64,000 nucleotides of DNA, taken from the NCBI RefSeq assembly GCF_001434705.1, contig NZ_AZDJ01000032.1, positions 1-64,000 on the forward strand, written 5' to 3'. The stretch comes from Lacticaseibacillus nasuensis JCM 17158. Its GTDB lineage: Bacteria; Bacillota; Bacilli; Lactobacillales; Lactobacillaceae. The notes beneath the pieces were generated by a model. The model was given only the letters and a program-made list of their open reading frames with translations. It did not search any database and had not been told where the DNA came from. This document shows positions 16,619 to 24,287 of this stretch, piece after piece. A program made the position numbers and the translations under genes. Within the stretch, counting starts at the first letter, position 1. The number at the start of each line of letters is the position of its first letter.

Positions 16619-17719
16619 ATGAATCAACACTTACAGGAACTGCAAGCATGGGTGGCCAAGCAAGGCCTCGACGTCGCGTACGTCAGCAATTTCACCAACA
16701 TTAATTACTACACGGGATTCTTCAGCGACCCCGAGGAACGAATCACGGGGCTGTTTGTTTTCCCCGACCACGATCCGCTACTATTCGTTCCGGCGCTATC
16801 GCTAGAAGCCGTCAAAAAAGCCGGCTGGCCATACGCGGCTGCCGGCTACCTCGATCATGAAGACCCATTTGCCCGCATCGGCGACGAAATTCGTCAAATC
16901 ACGCCGCAACCACGCCTATGGGGCATTGAAAAAGACGACCTAGCCGTCTACAAATTCGAAGCCATCACCCGCCAATTCCCGCAGGCCAGCTTTCCCGCCG
17001 ACGTCTCCCGCTTCGTCGAAGGCCAGAAGTTAATCAAGACGCCTGAAGAAATCGCGCAAATGGTCACCGCCGGCCAACAAGCCGACCGCGCCTTTGCCGC
17101 CGGCTTCAAGGCCTTGCGCGCTGGCATCACCGAGCAAGCCGTCGTCGCGGAAATCGAATACGCGATGATGAAGGAAGGCGTCATGAACATGAGCTTCGAC
17201 ACCATCGTGCAAGCCGGCGTCGATGCTGCCGATCCCCATGGTGGCCCGGAAGGTACGCAGATTCAACCTGGCGAGCTCGTGTTGTTCGACCTCGGCACCG
17301 ATAATCACGGCTACATGAGTGACGCCACGCGCACCGTTGCCTTTGGTGGCGAAGTGTCGGCCAAGGCCAAGGAAATCTACGACGTCTGCTTAGAGGCGCA
17401 ACTCACCGCGCAAGCCGCCGTGCGGCCAGGCCTGCAAGCCTCTGCCCTCGACAAAATCGCCCGGGATATTATCACCAAGGCCGGGTATGGCGAATACTTC
17501 AACCATCGCCTCGGCCATGGCATCGGCATGTCGACCCACGAGTTCCCGTCCATTATGGCGGGCAACGACATGGAATTACAGCCGGGCATGTGCTTCTCGA
17601 TTGAACCAGGGATTTATATTCCAGGCGTCGCCGGCGTGCGCATCGAAGACTGCGTGCACGTCACCGCCACTGGCTGCGAACCCTTTACCCACACCAGCAA
17701 GGCCTACACCACGATTTAG
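16619..17719 (+). CDS. pepQ: Xaa-Pro dipeptidase PepQ
   Basis: A 366-residue M24 family prolidase that splits Xaa-Pro dipeptides, completing breakdown of proline-rich peptides such as casein fragments. An N-terminal creatinase-like domain spans about 1-130. The pita-bread catalytic domain holds metal ligands in LFDLGTDNHGYMSDATRT (two Asp), HRLGHGIGMSTHE (His), FSIEPGIY (Glu) and RIEDCV (Glu). A longer in-frame start at 16565 lacks a ribosome site, whereas ATG 16619 follows AGGAGG. It is transcribed away from ccpA. Confidence 0.93.
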   Translation: MNQHLQELQAWVAKQGLDVAYVSNFTNINYYTGFFSDPEERITGLFVFPDHDPLLFVPALSLEAVKKAGWPYAAAGYLDHEDPFARIGDEIRQITPQPRLWGIEKDDLAVYKFEAITRQFPQASFPADVSRFVEGQKLIKTPEEIAQMVTAGQQADRAFAAGFKALRAGITEQAVVAEIEYAMMKEGVMNMSFDTIVQAGVDAADPHGGPEGTQIQPGELVLFDLGTDNHGYMSDATRTVAFGGEVSAKAKEIYDVCLEAQLTAQAAVRPGLQASALDKIARDIITKAGYGEYFNHRLGHGIGMSTHEFPSIMAGNDMELQPGMCFSIEPGIYIPGVAGVRIEDCVHVTATGCEPFTHTSKAYTTI

Positions 17720-17744
17720 GTGGCATACTAATTACAGACACACG

Positions 17745-17787
17745 AATGGCCCGCAATGGAAAAAATGCCATTACGGGCCATTTATTT
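17745..17787 (+). terminator. Terminator of pepQ
   Basis: A 15-bp stem (17745-17759 with 17768-17782) with one mismatch and an 8-nt loop, followed by TTTATTTT. It closes pepQ and begins a gene-free stretch. Confidence 0.85.
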
Positions 17788-17958
17788 TGGCCAAGTCAGC
17801 CTCAAGCAACGGTCATGACTCTGTTGCTTCAGTTGCGGCGCGGCGATGCATGCAATCGCCGACAGCCACCGACGTACAGACGTCTCTGCAAACCGGTGAG
17901 GTGCTACCCTTGCAAGTGGTAAGCGCCAAGCGCACTGACTTGATGATGGGCGCTTAAT

Positions 17959-18007
17959 GCTGGCGGCCCGAAGCCTGGACGAAGTATTGCTGACTGTCCA
18001 AATCTGT
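17959..18007. repeat. Interspersed repeat, copy A
   Basis: This unit begins GCTGGCGGCCCG, continues with GCCTGGACGAAGTATTGCTG, then ACTGTCC and TCTG. It matches copy B over almost all of its 49 nt. The three copies share orientation and are spaced 290 and 117 bp apart. Confidence 0.65.
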
Positions 18008-18248
18008 GCGGCATCACCGGCCGGCGAATCTCGCACGCATGGTGATTCAATGACCGACGGATCCCCTAGGCACGGCAAGCCCTGAGCGAATGGTGAGGAG
18101 AAACGCAATGTTCTCACTCATGTCCGCATGGCGAGATGCGCAGTTGAGCCAAAGTGGTCATCGAATCACGGGCCTGTTCATCTCGAGCTGCGCGGGCTTG
18201 CGCCGTTAATGCGCGGTCAGGAGATTCTCAGGTCATTAGGCGACTGAA

Positions 18249-18297
18249 GCTGGCGGCCCGCGGCCTGGACGAAATATTGCTGACTGTCCGAGTCTGA
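18249..18297. repeat. Interspersed repeat, copy B
   Basis: The best-preserved unit. GCTGGCGGCCCG and GCCTGGACGAAATATTGCTG followed by ACTGTCCGAGTCTG are nearly identical to copy A. A truncated unit (GCTGGCGACTCCCACCTGAG) follows at 18338-18357. Confidence 0.65.
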
Positions 18298-18365
18298 GCG
18301 CAAATATTGCCGGCGTGCTCGCACCTGAATCGCTGAAGCTGGCGACTCCCACCTGAGTAATTGAT

Positions 18366-18412
18366 GCTGGCGCTCCCGCCTGGACGAAATGGTACTGACT
18401 GCCCGAGTCTGT
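18366..18412. repeat. Interspersed repeat, copy C
   Basis: GCTGGCGCTCCC, GCCTGGACGAAATGGTACTG and ACTGCCCGAGTCTG are clearly related to copies A and B, with several substitutions and a 2-nt shortening. It ends 27 bp before the inverted-repeat element. Confidence 0.6.
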
Positions 18413-18438
18413 GTGAGGTTTTTGCCGGCCGGTGATGA

Positions 18439-18720
18439 CCCTTACACCTATAAATGTCATTGAGATCGCCAAATGTTAAGGTCGCAAATTCAACAAATTT
18501 CAAAAGCCTATTGTACCAAGGGTTACAGCCACTGATTTTGATGAGAATGTTCTCATTTTTTCTGGAGCGGTCCTTCCCATCAAGTCGACCGTCATTTTTT
18601 CGTTTAAATGGATAAATGGCGAAATCCAAAATATTGCCAAAATAGAAATGCCGTTACACCGGGGCTAATTGGCCAAAAACTTAACATTTTGGCTTCTCAA
18701 TGACATTTATCTATGAAGGG
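18439..18720. mobile_element. MITE-like element with 41-42 bp terminal inverted repeats
   Basis: The ends are imperfect inverted repeats. The left arm (18439-18480) and the reverse complement of the right arm (18680-18720) share CCCTT, the 16-bp core ATAAATGTCATTGAGA and the inner AATGTTAAG. The 280-bp interior is visibly AT-richer than the neighbourhood and encodes nothing recognisable. This is the form of a miniature inverted-repeat transposable element or of an insertion sequence that lost its transposase. I saw no convincing target duplication. The parent family is uncertain. Confidence 0.65.
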
Positions 18721-18752
18721 GGGAAACCCGACCTGCCAGACGAAAAACAAAA

Positions 18753-18780
18753 AACGAGCCGCCCGCGGGGGCAACTCGTT
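18753..18780 (-). terminator. Terminator of the YtxH-like gene
   Basis: AACGAG (18753-18758) pairs with CTCGTT (18775-18780), with further GCCC/GGGC pairing inside. On the minus strand the hairpin is followed by TTTTGTTTTT. Confidence 0.75.
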
Positions 18781-18792
18781 CACAATTTTCGC

Positions 18793-19284
18793 TTAAGCTT
18801 CTGGATCTTCTGGTGTCGTCGGCTCAGCGGCCGCCGGTGCTTCTGGGGCTTCCGGTGCCTCTGGCGCGTCAGCATCATCGGCTGGCGCCGTCGCGGCATC
18901 GAAATCATCCTTGGCTTGGGCAAAAGCGCTCTTGCCATCCACCACGATGTCGTCGAAGTCGTCATCGGTGGCAACTTCAGGCGCCGCGGTCAGCTCGTCT
19001 TTCAACGCGGCGGTGGCGTCGTCGTAGTCGGCCAAGTCGGTGGCTGGCGTTGCGTGGGCGCGTTCCTTGAGGTCGGCTACGAATTCGCCAGCGGATTCGC
19101 GCCAGTCGGCAGTGGCATCCTTGGCGTAATCGTAATAGTCAGCGGCGCGGTCCGCCAAGTCGTCTTTTTTCTCCTGCCACTTATGCTTCAGCTCGTCGCT
19201 GGTTTGTGGCGTCAGCAGATAGGTGGCGGCCAAGGCGCTGGCCCCGCCAAGAATAAATCCTAACAAGAAATGTCCCTTTGCCAT
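18793..19284 (-). CDS. YtxH domain-containing protein
   Basis: A 163-residue protein. An N-terminal membrane segment (GFILGGASALAATYLLTPQ, about 9-27) of the YtxH/gas-vesicle-like type is followed by an acidic helical region. The C-terminal 40 residues are a low-complexity stretch of Ala, Pro, Asp and Glu with repeated PEA units. YtxH proteins are general-stress and envelope proteins of unknown mechanism. It follows the DUF948 gene after 11 nt, a pairing common in Firmicutes, so the two are co-expressed. Confidence 0.85.
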   Translation of the reverse strand: MAKGHFLLGFILGGASALAATYLLTPQTSDELKHKWQEKKDDLADRAADYYDYAKDATADWRESAGEFVADLKERAHATPATDLADYDDATAALKDELTAAPEVATDDDFDDIVVDGKSAFAQAKDDFDAATAPADDADAPEAPEAPEAPAAAEPTTPEDPEA

Positions 19285-19295
19285 GTGATTTCCTC

Positions 19296-19721
19296 CTATT
19301 TTGTCGCGTCTTTTTTCGTAAACAACTTCATTGCGGTGCGACCAACCTTCAGGGCCACGCCGGCCTTCGCGGAGTTCTTCGCCCCGCTAGAAACCTTCGT
19401 CGCCAGGTTGCGCGTGCTCGTATTCAGCTCCGAGACACTTTCACCAAGCTCACCAATCGCGGTAAATACCGGGTCGATGGCGGCGACTTTGCCGTTGACG
19501 TCGTTCAATAGCGTATTGGACTTGGTCAGCAATGCCTCGACTTCGTGTGTCAACCCGCCAAGCTCCGCGTTGACCACATTCAAGGTCGTATTGACCTCCT
19601 TGACTGTGCCGCGCACTTCCTTGGTGACACTCGCAATGCGCGCCGCCAGTAACAAGAATGCTAACGCAATAATCAAGAATGCAATGGCAGCGATCAATCC
19701 TGCAATTTGTCCTCCAGACAT
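19296..19721 (-). CDS. DUF948 domain protein
   Basis: A 141-residue protein with an N-terminal transmembrane helix (IAGLIAAIAFLIIALAFLLL, about 5-24) and a long helical, heptad-like region containing TKEVRGTVKEVNTTLNVVN and LLTKSNTLLNDVN. This is the DUF948 pattern. It is probably a membrane-anchored coiled-coil protein facing the cytoplasm. It lies upstream of the YtxH-like gene and is divergent from mscS. Confidence 0.88.
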   Translation of the reverse strand: MSGGQIAGLIAAIAFLIIALAFLLLAARIASVTKEVRGTVKEVNTTLNVVNAELGGLTHEVEALLTKSNTLLNDVNGKVAAIDPVFTAIGELGESVSELNTSTRNLATKVSSGAKNSAKAGVALKVGRTAMKLFTKKDATK

Positions 19722-19883
19722 ATGCTCCCTCCTCGTCCGCTAAGCGGCCTGTTACTACTAAGAATATCATCATTTAAGGCATTGAGCAATTGGAACGAGA
19801 AAGCGCTCACGCAGGTGCACAACCCCGGCGATTTCTGCTACACTGAAATGCGACGCCGGCATTTCGGCACAGGAGGTCTAGCC

Positions 19884-20741
19884 TTGACGGATAAAGTCAC
19901 GAACCCTAACTGGCTCATGCGCTATTTTGAAAAAATCGACTGGGAACGCGTCTTGTCCTCGCTACTCGGCTTATTGTGGCAACTGGTTCTCTTCACCGTG
20001 TTATTCGCCATCATTCGTGCCGTGGGCAGAAAACTAATCGACCGTGGCTTCACGACATACGCCGCGCACTCCCACCTTAGCGCTACCCGCGTCGCGACGA
20101 TGCACACGCTGAGTCTCAACGCCTTTTCCTATACGGTAATTTTCTTCTACCTGTACGCCGTCTTAACCGTGCTCGGCGTGCCGGTGGGAACGCTGCTCGC
20201 CGGCGCCGGCGTGGTGGGCATCGCCTTGGGGCTCGGCGCGCAAGGCTTCGTCAGCGACGTGGTCACCGGCTTTTTCATCATTCTTGAAGGCCAGTTTGAC
20301 GTCGGCGACACCGTGACCTTAGGCGCCGTGTCCGGCACGGTCACCGCCGTGGGGCTACGCACCACCATCGTCAAAAGCGCTGATGGCACGGTCAACTTCA
20401 TTCCCAATCGCAACATCACCATCGTCGCCAACAAGTCCCGCAGCCAAATGCAGGTGATTATCAAGCTTCCGGCCCGCGGTGACGCCGACCTGGATCAGAT
20501 TCGCACCGTGCTGGAAGCCGTCAACGCCAAGCTCGTCCCGCAAACGCCAGCGATTACCGCCGGCCCGGATCTGTTGGGGCTGGCCCCGAATGGCGACGGC
20601 ACCTTCAGCTACCAGGTCCTCATTTACGTGAAAAGCGGCGAGCAGCTGCCGACGCAACGAAAATTTTTGACCGCGTATGTGAAAGCCCTAACCAAAGCCG
20701 GCATTCCCATCCCCACAACGATTTACCCGGGTCAGGCATAA
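19884..20741 (+). CDS. mscS: Small-conductance mechanosensitive channel MscS
   Basis: A 285-residue channel that opens under membrane tension and releases solutes after osmotic downshock. Three hydrophobic segments include the pore helix, GAGVVGIALGLGAQGFVSDV (about 107-126), followed by the beta domain with EGQFDVGDTV and PNRNI. The frame continues 59 codons upstream, but a TTG start at 19884 with AGGAGG 7 nt ahead gives the usual N-terminus (LTDKVTNPNW). The stop codon lies inside a perfect terminator hairpin. Confidence 0.9.
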   Translation: MTDKVTNPNWLMRYFEKIDWERVLSSLLGLLWQLVLFTVLFAIIRAVGRKLIDRGFTTYAAHSHLSATRVATMHTLSLNAFSYTVIFFYLYAVLTVLGVPVGTLLAGAGVVGIALGLGAQGFVSDVVTGFFIILEGQFDVGDTVTLGAVSGTVTAVGLRTTIVKSADGTVNFIPNRNITIVANKSRSQMQVIIKLPARGDADLDQIRTVLEAVNAKLVPQTPAITAGPDLLGLAPNGDGTFSYQVLIYVKSGEQLPTQRKFLTAYVKALTKAGIPIPTTIYPGQA

Positions 20742-20774
20742 GAAAAGCGCGCCGCTGGCGCGCTTTTCTTATGC
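20736..20774. terminator. Perfect bidirectional terminator overlapping two stop codons
   Basis: An 18-bp perfect stem (20736-20753 with 20757-20774) and a 3-nt loop. The left arm includes the TAA of mscS and the right arm the TAA of cbpB. AAAA and TTTT runs inside the arms serve each strand. Confidence 0.9.
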
Positions 20775-21248
20775 CTCAGTTGGCGGCAGCGGCGTCATGT
20801 CGTACCGCTTGTCGATGTTATGGCCGATGTAATTAATGCCCTTCATCACTTCGCGCCGAGTCACGATGCCGGTGAAGGTGCCATCAGCTTGCACAACTGG
20901 CAGAAATGGCGAATCCACCAGCAGGTGCAAGACATTTTCCACGTCGTATGGGTCTTCAATCGTGGGCACGCCGGTTTCCATCACGTCTTTGACGCACAAC
21001 TCATCCAGCGGCTTGAGGTTAATGTCGTCGAGGCCCAGCATCGGCTCGGTGATCATCGCCAGGGAAATCAGGCCGAGGAAATGGTCGTCGTTATCAAGCA
21101 CGGGGACCTTGGCGTAACGCACCTTTGTCAGCACCAAAAACGCGTGGCGCAAGGCGTTGTCGGCGTTGACACTGGCGACCATTTCGCCAGGAATCATAAA
21201 GTGTTTGCGATTCTCGATCAGCATTGTGTCGATCGCTTGATTCATCAT
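20769..21248 (-). CDS. cbpB: CBS-domain protein, cyclic-di-AMP-binding CbpB/DarB type
   Basis: A 159-residue protein made of two CBS domains (about 15-75 and 85-145), with YAKVPVLDNDDHFLGLISL in the first and SPFLPVVQADGTFTGIVTRR in the second. This matches the CbpB/DarB (YkuL) family, whose members sense c-di-AMP and stimulate the Rel stringent-response enzyme when the nucleotide is low. It converges with mscS and shares its terminator. The partner protein is not in this window. Confidence 0.83.
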   Translation of the reverse strand: MMNQAIDTMLIENRKHFMIPGEMVASVNADNALRHAFLVLTKVRYAKVPVLDNDDHFLGLISLAMITEPMLGLDDINLKPLDELCVKDVMETGVPTIEDPYDVENVLHLLVDSPFLPVVQADGTFTGIVTRREVMKGINYIGHNIDKRYDMTPLPPTEA

Positions 21249-21298
21249 TCGCTAATCTCTCCTTTAGGGTACCCTTCTATCTTAACCGATTCCCGTTG

Positions 21299-21312
21299 TG
21301 AAAACACTTACA
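21299..21312. promoter_or_regulatory. cre-like site ahead of the aquaglyceroporin gene
   Basis: TGAAAACACTTACA fits TGWAANCGNTNWCA with one mismatch, at the central G. It lies just upstream of a plausible promoter (TTTACA at 21323-21328 and TACTAT at 21347-21352, 18-bp spacer) in the cbpB-glpF divergent gap. CcpA control of glycerol uptake would be typical. Confidence 0.5.
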
Positions 21313-21418
21313 AAGCTGAAACTTTACAACCCGTTAAACTGTCATTTACTATAGTTCCATAAGTTGGTAAAATTGTTTTCATGCGTGCTTTGCGCAGTCA
21401 CAGAGATGGAGGAGAACA

Positions 21419-22150
21419 ATGGATTATAGTTTAACCGTCCGCCTGATTGCTGAATTTATGGGGACAGCAATCATGGTGGCGCTAGGTAACGGTTCCGTCG
21501 CCAACGTCGACCTCAAGGGGACCAAGGGGAACGGCTCGGACTGGATGCTGATTGCCGTGGGTTACGGCGCCGGGGTCATGATTCCGGCGATGATCATCGG
21601 CGGCATTTCCGGCAACCACATCAACCCCGCCTTCACCATCGGGCTGGCGGTTGCCGGCATGTTTCCCTGGGCAGAGGTCCTGCCTTACATCCTCGTTCAA
21701 TTTGCCGGGGCGATGTTTGGCCAGCTGTGGGTCGTCGCCGCTTACAAGCCGCACTACGACCTCACGACTAACCCGCAACACATTCTCGGTACGTTTAGCA
21801 CCATCAGCGCCACGAAGAGCCAACTCAACGGCTTCATCAACGAATTTATTGGTTCCTTTATTTTGTTCTTCGGCGCGCTAGGCATCACCAAGGCCCCATT
21901 TTTCAGCGACAATCTCGGTACCGCACACATGGCGCTCGGTTTTCTGGTAGCCACGCTGGTCGCGTCATTCGGTGGCCCCACCGGCCCGGCCTTGAACCCT
22001 GCCCGTGACCTCGGTCCCCGCATCCTACACGCCTTATTGCCGCTGCGGCACAAGGGCGACTCCGATTGGGGTTACGCTTGGGTGCCGGTGGTTGCGCCGA
22101 CCTTGGCCGCCATCACCGCGATTCTCTTGTATAAAACCGTCTTTCTTTAG
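21419..22150 (+). CDS. glpF: Aquaglyceroporin (glycerol uptake facilitator)
   Basis: A 243-residue MIP-family channel with six membrane helices and two NPA half-helices, GNHINPAFTIG (about 63-73) and GPALNPARDLGPR (about 190-202). The NPARD after the second loop marks glycerol-conducting members rather than pure water channels. Lactobacillar relatives pass glycerol, water and sometimes lactic acid. GGAGGAG precedes the ATG. No glycerol kinase gene is adjacent, so the substrate remains inferred. Confidence 0.88.
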   Translation: MDYSLTVRLIAEFMGTAIMVALGNGSVANVDLKGTKGNGSDWMLIAVGYGAGVMIPAMIIGGISGNHINPAFTIGLAVAGMFPWAEVLPYILVQFAGAMFGQLWVVAAYKPHYDLTTNPQHILGTFSTISATKSQLNGFINEFIGSFILFFGALGITKAPFFSDNLGTAHMALGFLVATLVASFGGPTGPALNPARDLGPRILHALLPLRHKGDSDWGYAWVPVVAPTLAAITAILLYKTVFL

Positions 22151-22153
22151 TCG

Positions 22154-22187
22154 AAAATAGACGCCACCAGCCGGTGACGTCTATTTT
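22154..22187. terminator. Bidirectional terminator after glpF
   Basis: Arms AAAATAGACG and CACC (22154-22163, 22165-22168) pair with GGTG and CGTCTATTTT (22173-22176, 22178-22187), with one mismatch. T runs on both sides serve glpF and the converging phosphoesterase gene. Confidence 0.85.
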
Positions 22188-22717
22188 TATTGGCGCGAGA
22201 ATTTGCGCGTTAAACTTGGCACGAGTTGCCCGTCGCGCGTGAGAAACTCAACTTGCACCAGCGTGGCCGTCAGGGTCACGATGGCATAGGTGCCGCCTAA
22301 GCGGGCAAACTCCCCTCGCGGCTGCGAAATACTGCCGGGATTCAGCAGCACCATGCCGGCGTGCTGCTCGACGCCGAGTTGATGCGTGTGGCCAAAAATC
22401 ACCAAGTCGGCGTGCACTTCACTGCCCGCGGCGATGAGCTCGCCTAACCCAAAGTTCACGCCGTAGCGGTGGCCATGCGTCAAAAACACCGTCGCCGTCA
22501 CGTCGGCTGCGGCCACCGGCACGGTGCGCGTCAACGGAAAGCCACTGTCGGCATCCATATTTCCGCGCACGGCGGCAAACTGCGTGAACAAGTCATCGCT
22601 AGCCGGCAATTCCGAATCGCCAGCGTAAAAGTACCCGGCGAGGGCTGGGTGACGCGCCAAGATGGTGCTTAAGATGGCGCGATCGCCATGAGTGTCGCTT
22701 ACTGCCAGTATTTTCAT
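22187..22717 (-). CDS. YfcE/YsnB-type metallophosphoesterase
   Basis: A 176-residue phosphoesterase. Metal motifs are ILAVSDTHGD (3-12), FYAGDSEL, VRGNMD, VFLTHGHRYGV and FGHTHQLG, then NPGSISQPRG near the C-terminus, which is typical of the YfcE/MJ0936 family of phosphodiesterases. The physiological substrate is unknown. It overlaps the upstream racemase-HAM1 gene by 4 nt. racE-rdgB-ysnB is a conserved Firmicutes order. Confidence 0.88.
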   Translation of the reverse strand: MKILAVSDTHGDRAILSTILARHPALAGYFYAGDSELPASDDLFTQFAAVRGNMDADSGFPLTRTVPVAAADVTATVFLTHGHRYGVNFGLGELIAAGSEVHADLVIFGHTHQLGVEQHAGMVLLNPGSISQPRGEFARLGGTYAIVTLTATLVQVEFLTRDGQLVPSLTRKFSRQ

Positions 22718-24156
22718 GACTCATCCTCCTGATACCATGCCCGCCATTTCTGATCGAGTTTGCGCAAGGCCGCGCCGCGATGACTGATGGCATTTTTTTC
22801 GGTTGGCGATAATTCCGCCAAGGTTTTGCCCAGCGCCGGCACGTAAAAATAGGGATCGTAGCCAAAACCGTCGTGGCCTTGGGGCAGCCCGACAATCCGG
22901 CCGCTCACCGTGCCGCTGACCACCAGATCCCGCTCGGGCTGGTTCGGCTTGGCGAACACCAAGGTGCTGACGAATTTGGCGGTGCGCTTGGCGTCTGGCA
23001 CCTCTGCCAACTCGGCAATCAACTTGGCGTTGTTGGCGGCATCGTTATGCCCCGCCCCGGCGTAGCGCGCCGAGAACACGCCAGGTTGGCCGCCAAGGGC
23101 GTCGACCATCAGCCCGGAGTCGTCGGCCAACACCGGCAGCTCGAGCATGCGTGCATACCCGTCCGCCTTCAGCCGCGCGTTTTCCTCGAAGGTCGTGCCG
23201 GTTTCGGCGACGTCGGGCAACTCGGGATAATCGGCCAGGCTTTTCACCGTCACGCCTTCTGTGGCAAACATCGCGGCGATTTCCTTGACCTTGCCCGGGT
23301 TCTTCGACGCAACTACGATGGTATCGGTGGGCAACTTGGGCACGACGGTTTGCGGCTCGTCGGTGATGTCGACGTGTTTTGCCGCCACGGCGAGGCCCAG
23401 CCAGTCGCTGGCGATCACGTTGAACAGCTTCGCCGCCCCGGTGGTATAAAACTGGGCATTGCTGGTCTGGCCAGGGGCCGCGGCGATGCCAAAATAATCC
23501 AGGAGCATTGAGACTTCACTGACGGTTTGGACGCCGGAATCGATCAGCGTCACGTCGTCGCCCATCACGTTTTGAATCAATGGCTTGAGCAGCGGGTAAT
23601 GCGTGCAGCCCATGACCAGGGTGTCGATGTCGGTATGCTGCAATGGGCGCAGGGTTTCGGCCACGACGCGCTTGGCGACGGCCGAGTGCATCTCGTTACT
23701 TTCGACCAGCGGCACCAGCTTCGGCGCGGCCAGGCTGGTCACCTGAATGTCGGTGGCTTTTTGGTGCATTGCCTGGGCGTACGCATCGCTGCGTACTGTG
23801 CCGACAGTGGCGATGACGCCGACGTGGCGCGTGTGCGTGGCGCGAATCGCGGCGCGCGCCCCGGGCACGATGACCCCAACCACCGGAATCGACAACTTGG
23901 CCTTCAAGTCACTCAACGCAGCCCCCGTGGCGGTGTTGCAAGCGACGACCAGCATCTTGATGTGCTGGCGCAACAAGAAGTTCACCATTTGCCACGTGAA
24001 GGCCCGCACCTGCGCCGCGGGTCGGGGCCCATAAGGCAGGCGCGCCTGGTCGCCTAAAAAGATGATGTTTTCGTTTGGCAACTGCCGTCGGGCCTCTTTG
24101 ACCACGGTTAATCCGCCGACACCTGAATCGATGAAGCCGATTGGTTGAGTGTTCAC
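22714..24156 (-). CDS. racE: Apparent fusion: glutamate racemase + HAM1/RdgB pyrophosphatase
   Basis: A 480-residue polypeptide in one frame. Residues 1 to about 265 are glutamate racemase, which makes D-glutamate for peptidoglycan (IDSGVGG at 9-15, catalytic Cys73 in VACNTATG and Cys184 in MGCTHYPLL). Residues from about 280 to 480 are a complete HAM1 pyrophosphatase that removes dITP and XTP (VVASKNPGKVKEI, then LADDSGLMVDAL, HDGFGYDPYF and SHRGAALRKL). A 15-residue Pro/Thr linker joins them. In related bacteria these are adjacent separate genes. Translation starts at GTG after AAGGGG. Confidence 0.88.
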   Translation of the reverse strand: MNTQPIGFIDSGVGGLTVVKEARRQLPNENIIFLGDQARLPYGPRPAAQVRAFTWQMVNFLLRQHIKMLVVACNTATGAALSDLKAKLSIPVVGVIVPGARAAIRATHTRHVGVIATVGTVRSDAYAQAMHQKATDIQVTSLAAPKLVPLVESNEMHSAVAKRVVAETLRPLQHTDIDTLVMGCTHYPLLKPLIQNVMGDDVTLIDSGVQTVSEVSMLLDYFGIAAAPGQTSNAQFYTTGAAKLFNVIASDWLGLAVAAKHVDITDEPQTVVPKLPTDTIVVASKNPGKVKEIAAMFATEGVTVKSLADYPELPDVAETGTTFEENARLKADGYARMLELPVLADDSGLMVDALGGQPGVFSARYAGAGHNDAANNAKLIAELAEVPDAKRTAKFVSTLVFAKPNQPERDLVVSGTVSGRIVGLPQGHDGFGYDPYFYVPALGKTLAELSPTEKNAISHRGAALRKLDQKWRAWYQEDES

Positions 24157-24287
24157 AATAATTCCCCTTCACTGTAATCTGAACCTTTATTGTGGGCCGT
24201 CTCTGGTAAAAATTCAAGTTTACCGCGAGGTGTGAATTTTCTCAGCAAGTTGCGTATACTTAACGGTGAAAGCAAGGAGGAACCATC

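Larger units (their letters stand above)
17788..18438. other. Gene-free region with degenerate repeats
   Basis: No open frame here has a ribosome site or recognisable domain. The short minus-strand frames owe their resemblance to one another to three copies of a DNA repeat (listed separately). Other parts, such as the 18010-18240 stretch, hold no feature I can name. The region looks like decayed sequence between pepQ and an inverted-repeat element. Confidence 0.6.

Noticed and set aside
17782-18117. A 111-codon minus-strand frame between pepQ and the MITE-like element
   Set aside because: Its similarity to the frame at 18228-18629 comes from shared DNA repeats; no start signal or domain is visible.
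18228-18629. A 133-codon minus-strand frame
   Set aside because: It crosses the MITE-like arm and repeat copies B and C, so it is better read as non-coding.
18439-18720. Possible CRISPR array or intact insertion sequence
   Set aside because: There are only two arms in inverted orientation and no regularly spaced repeats, and no transposase is encoded.
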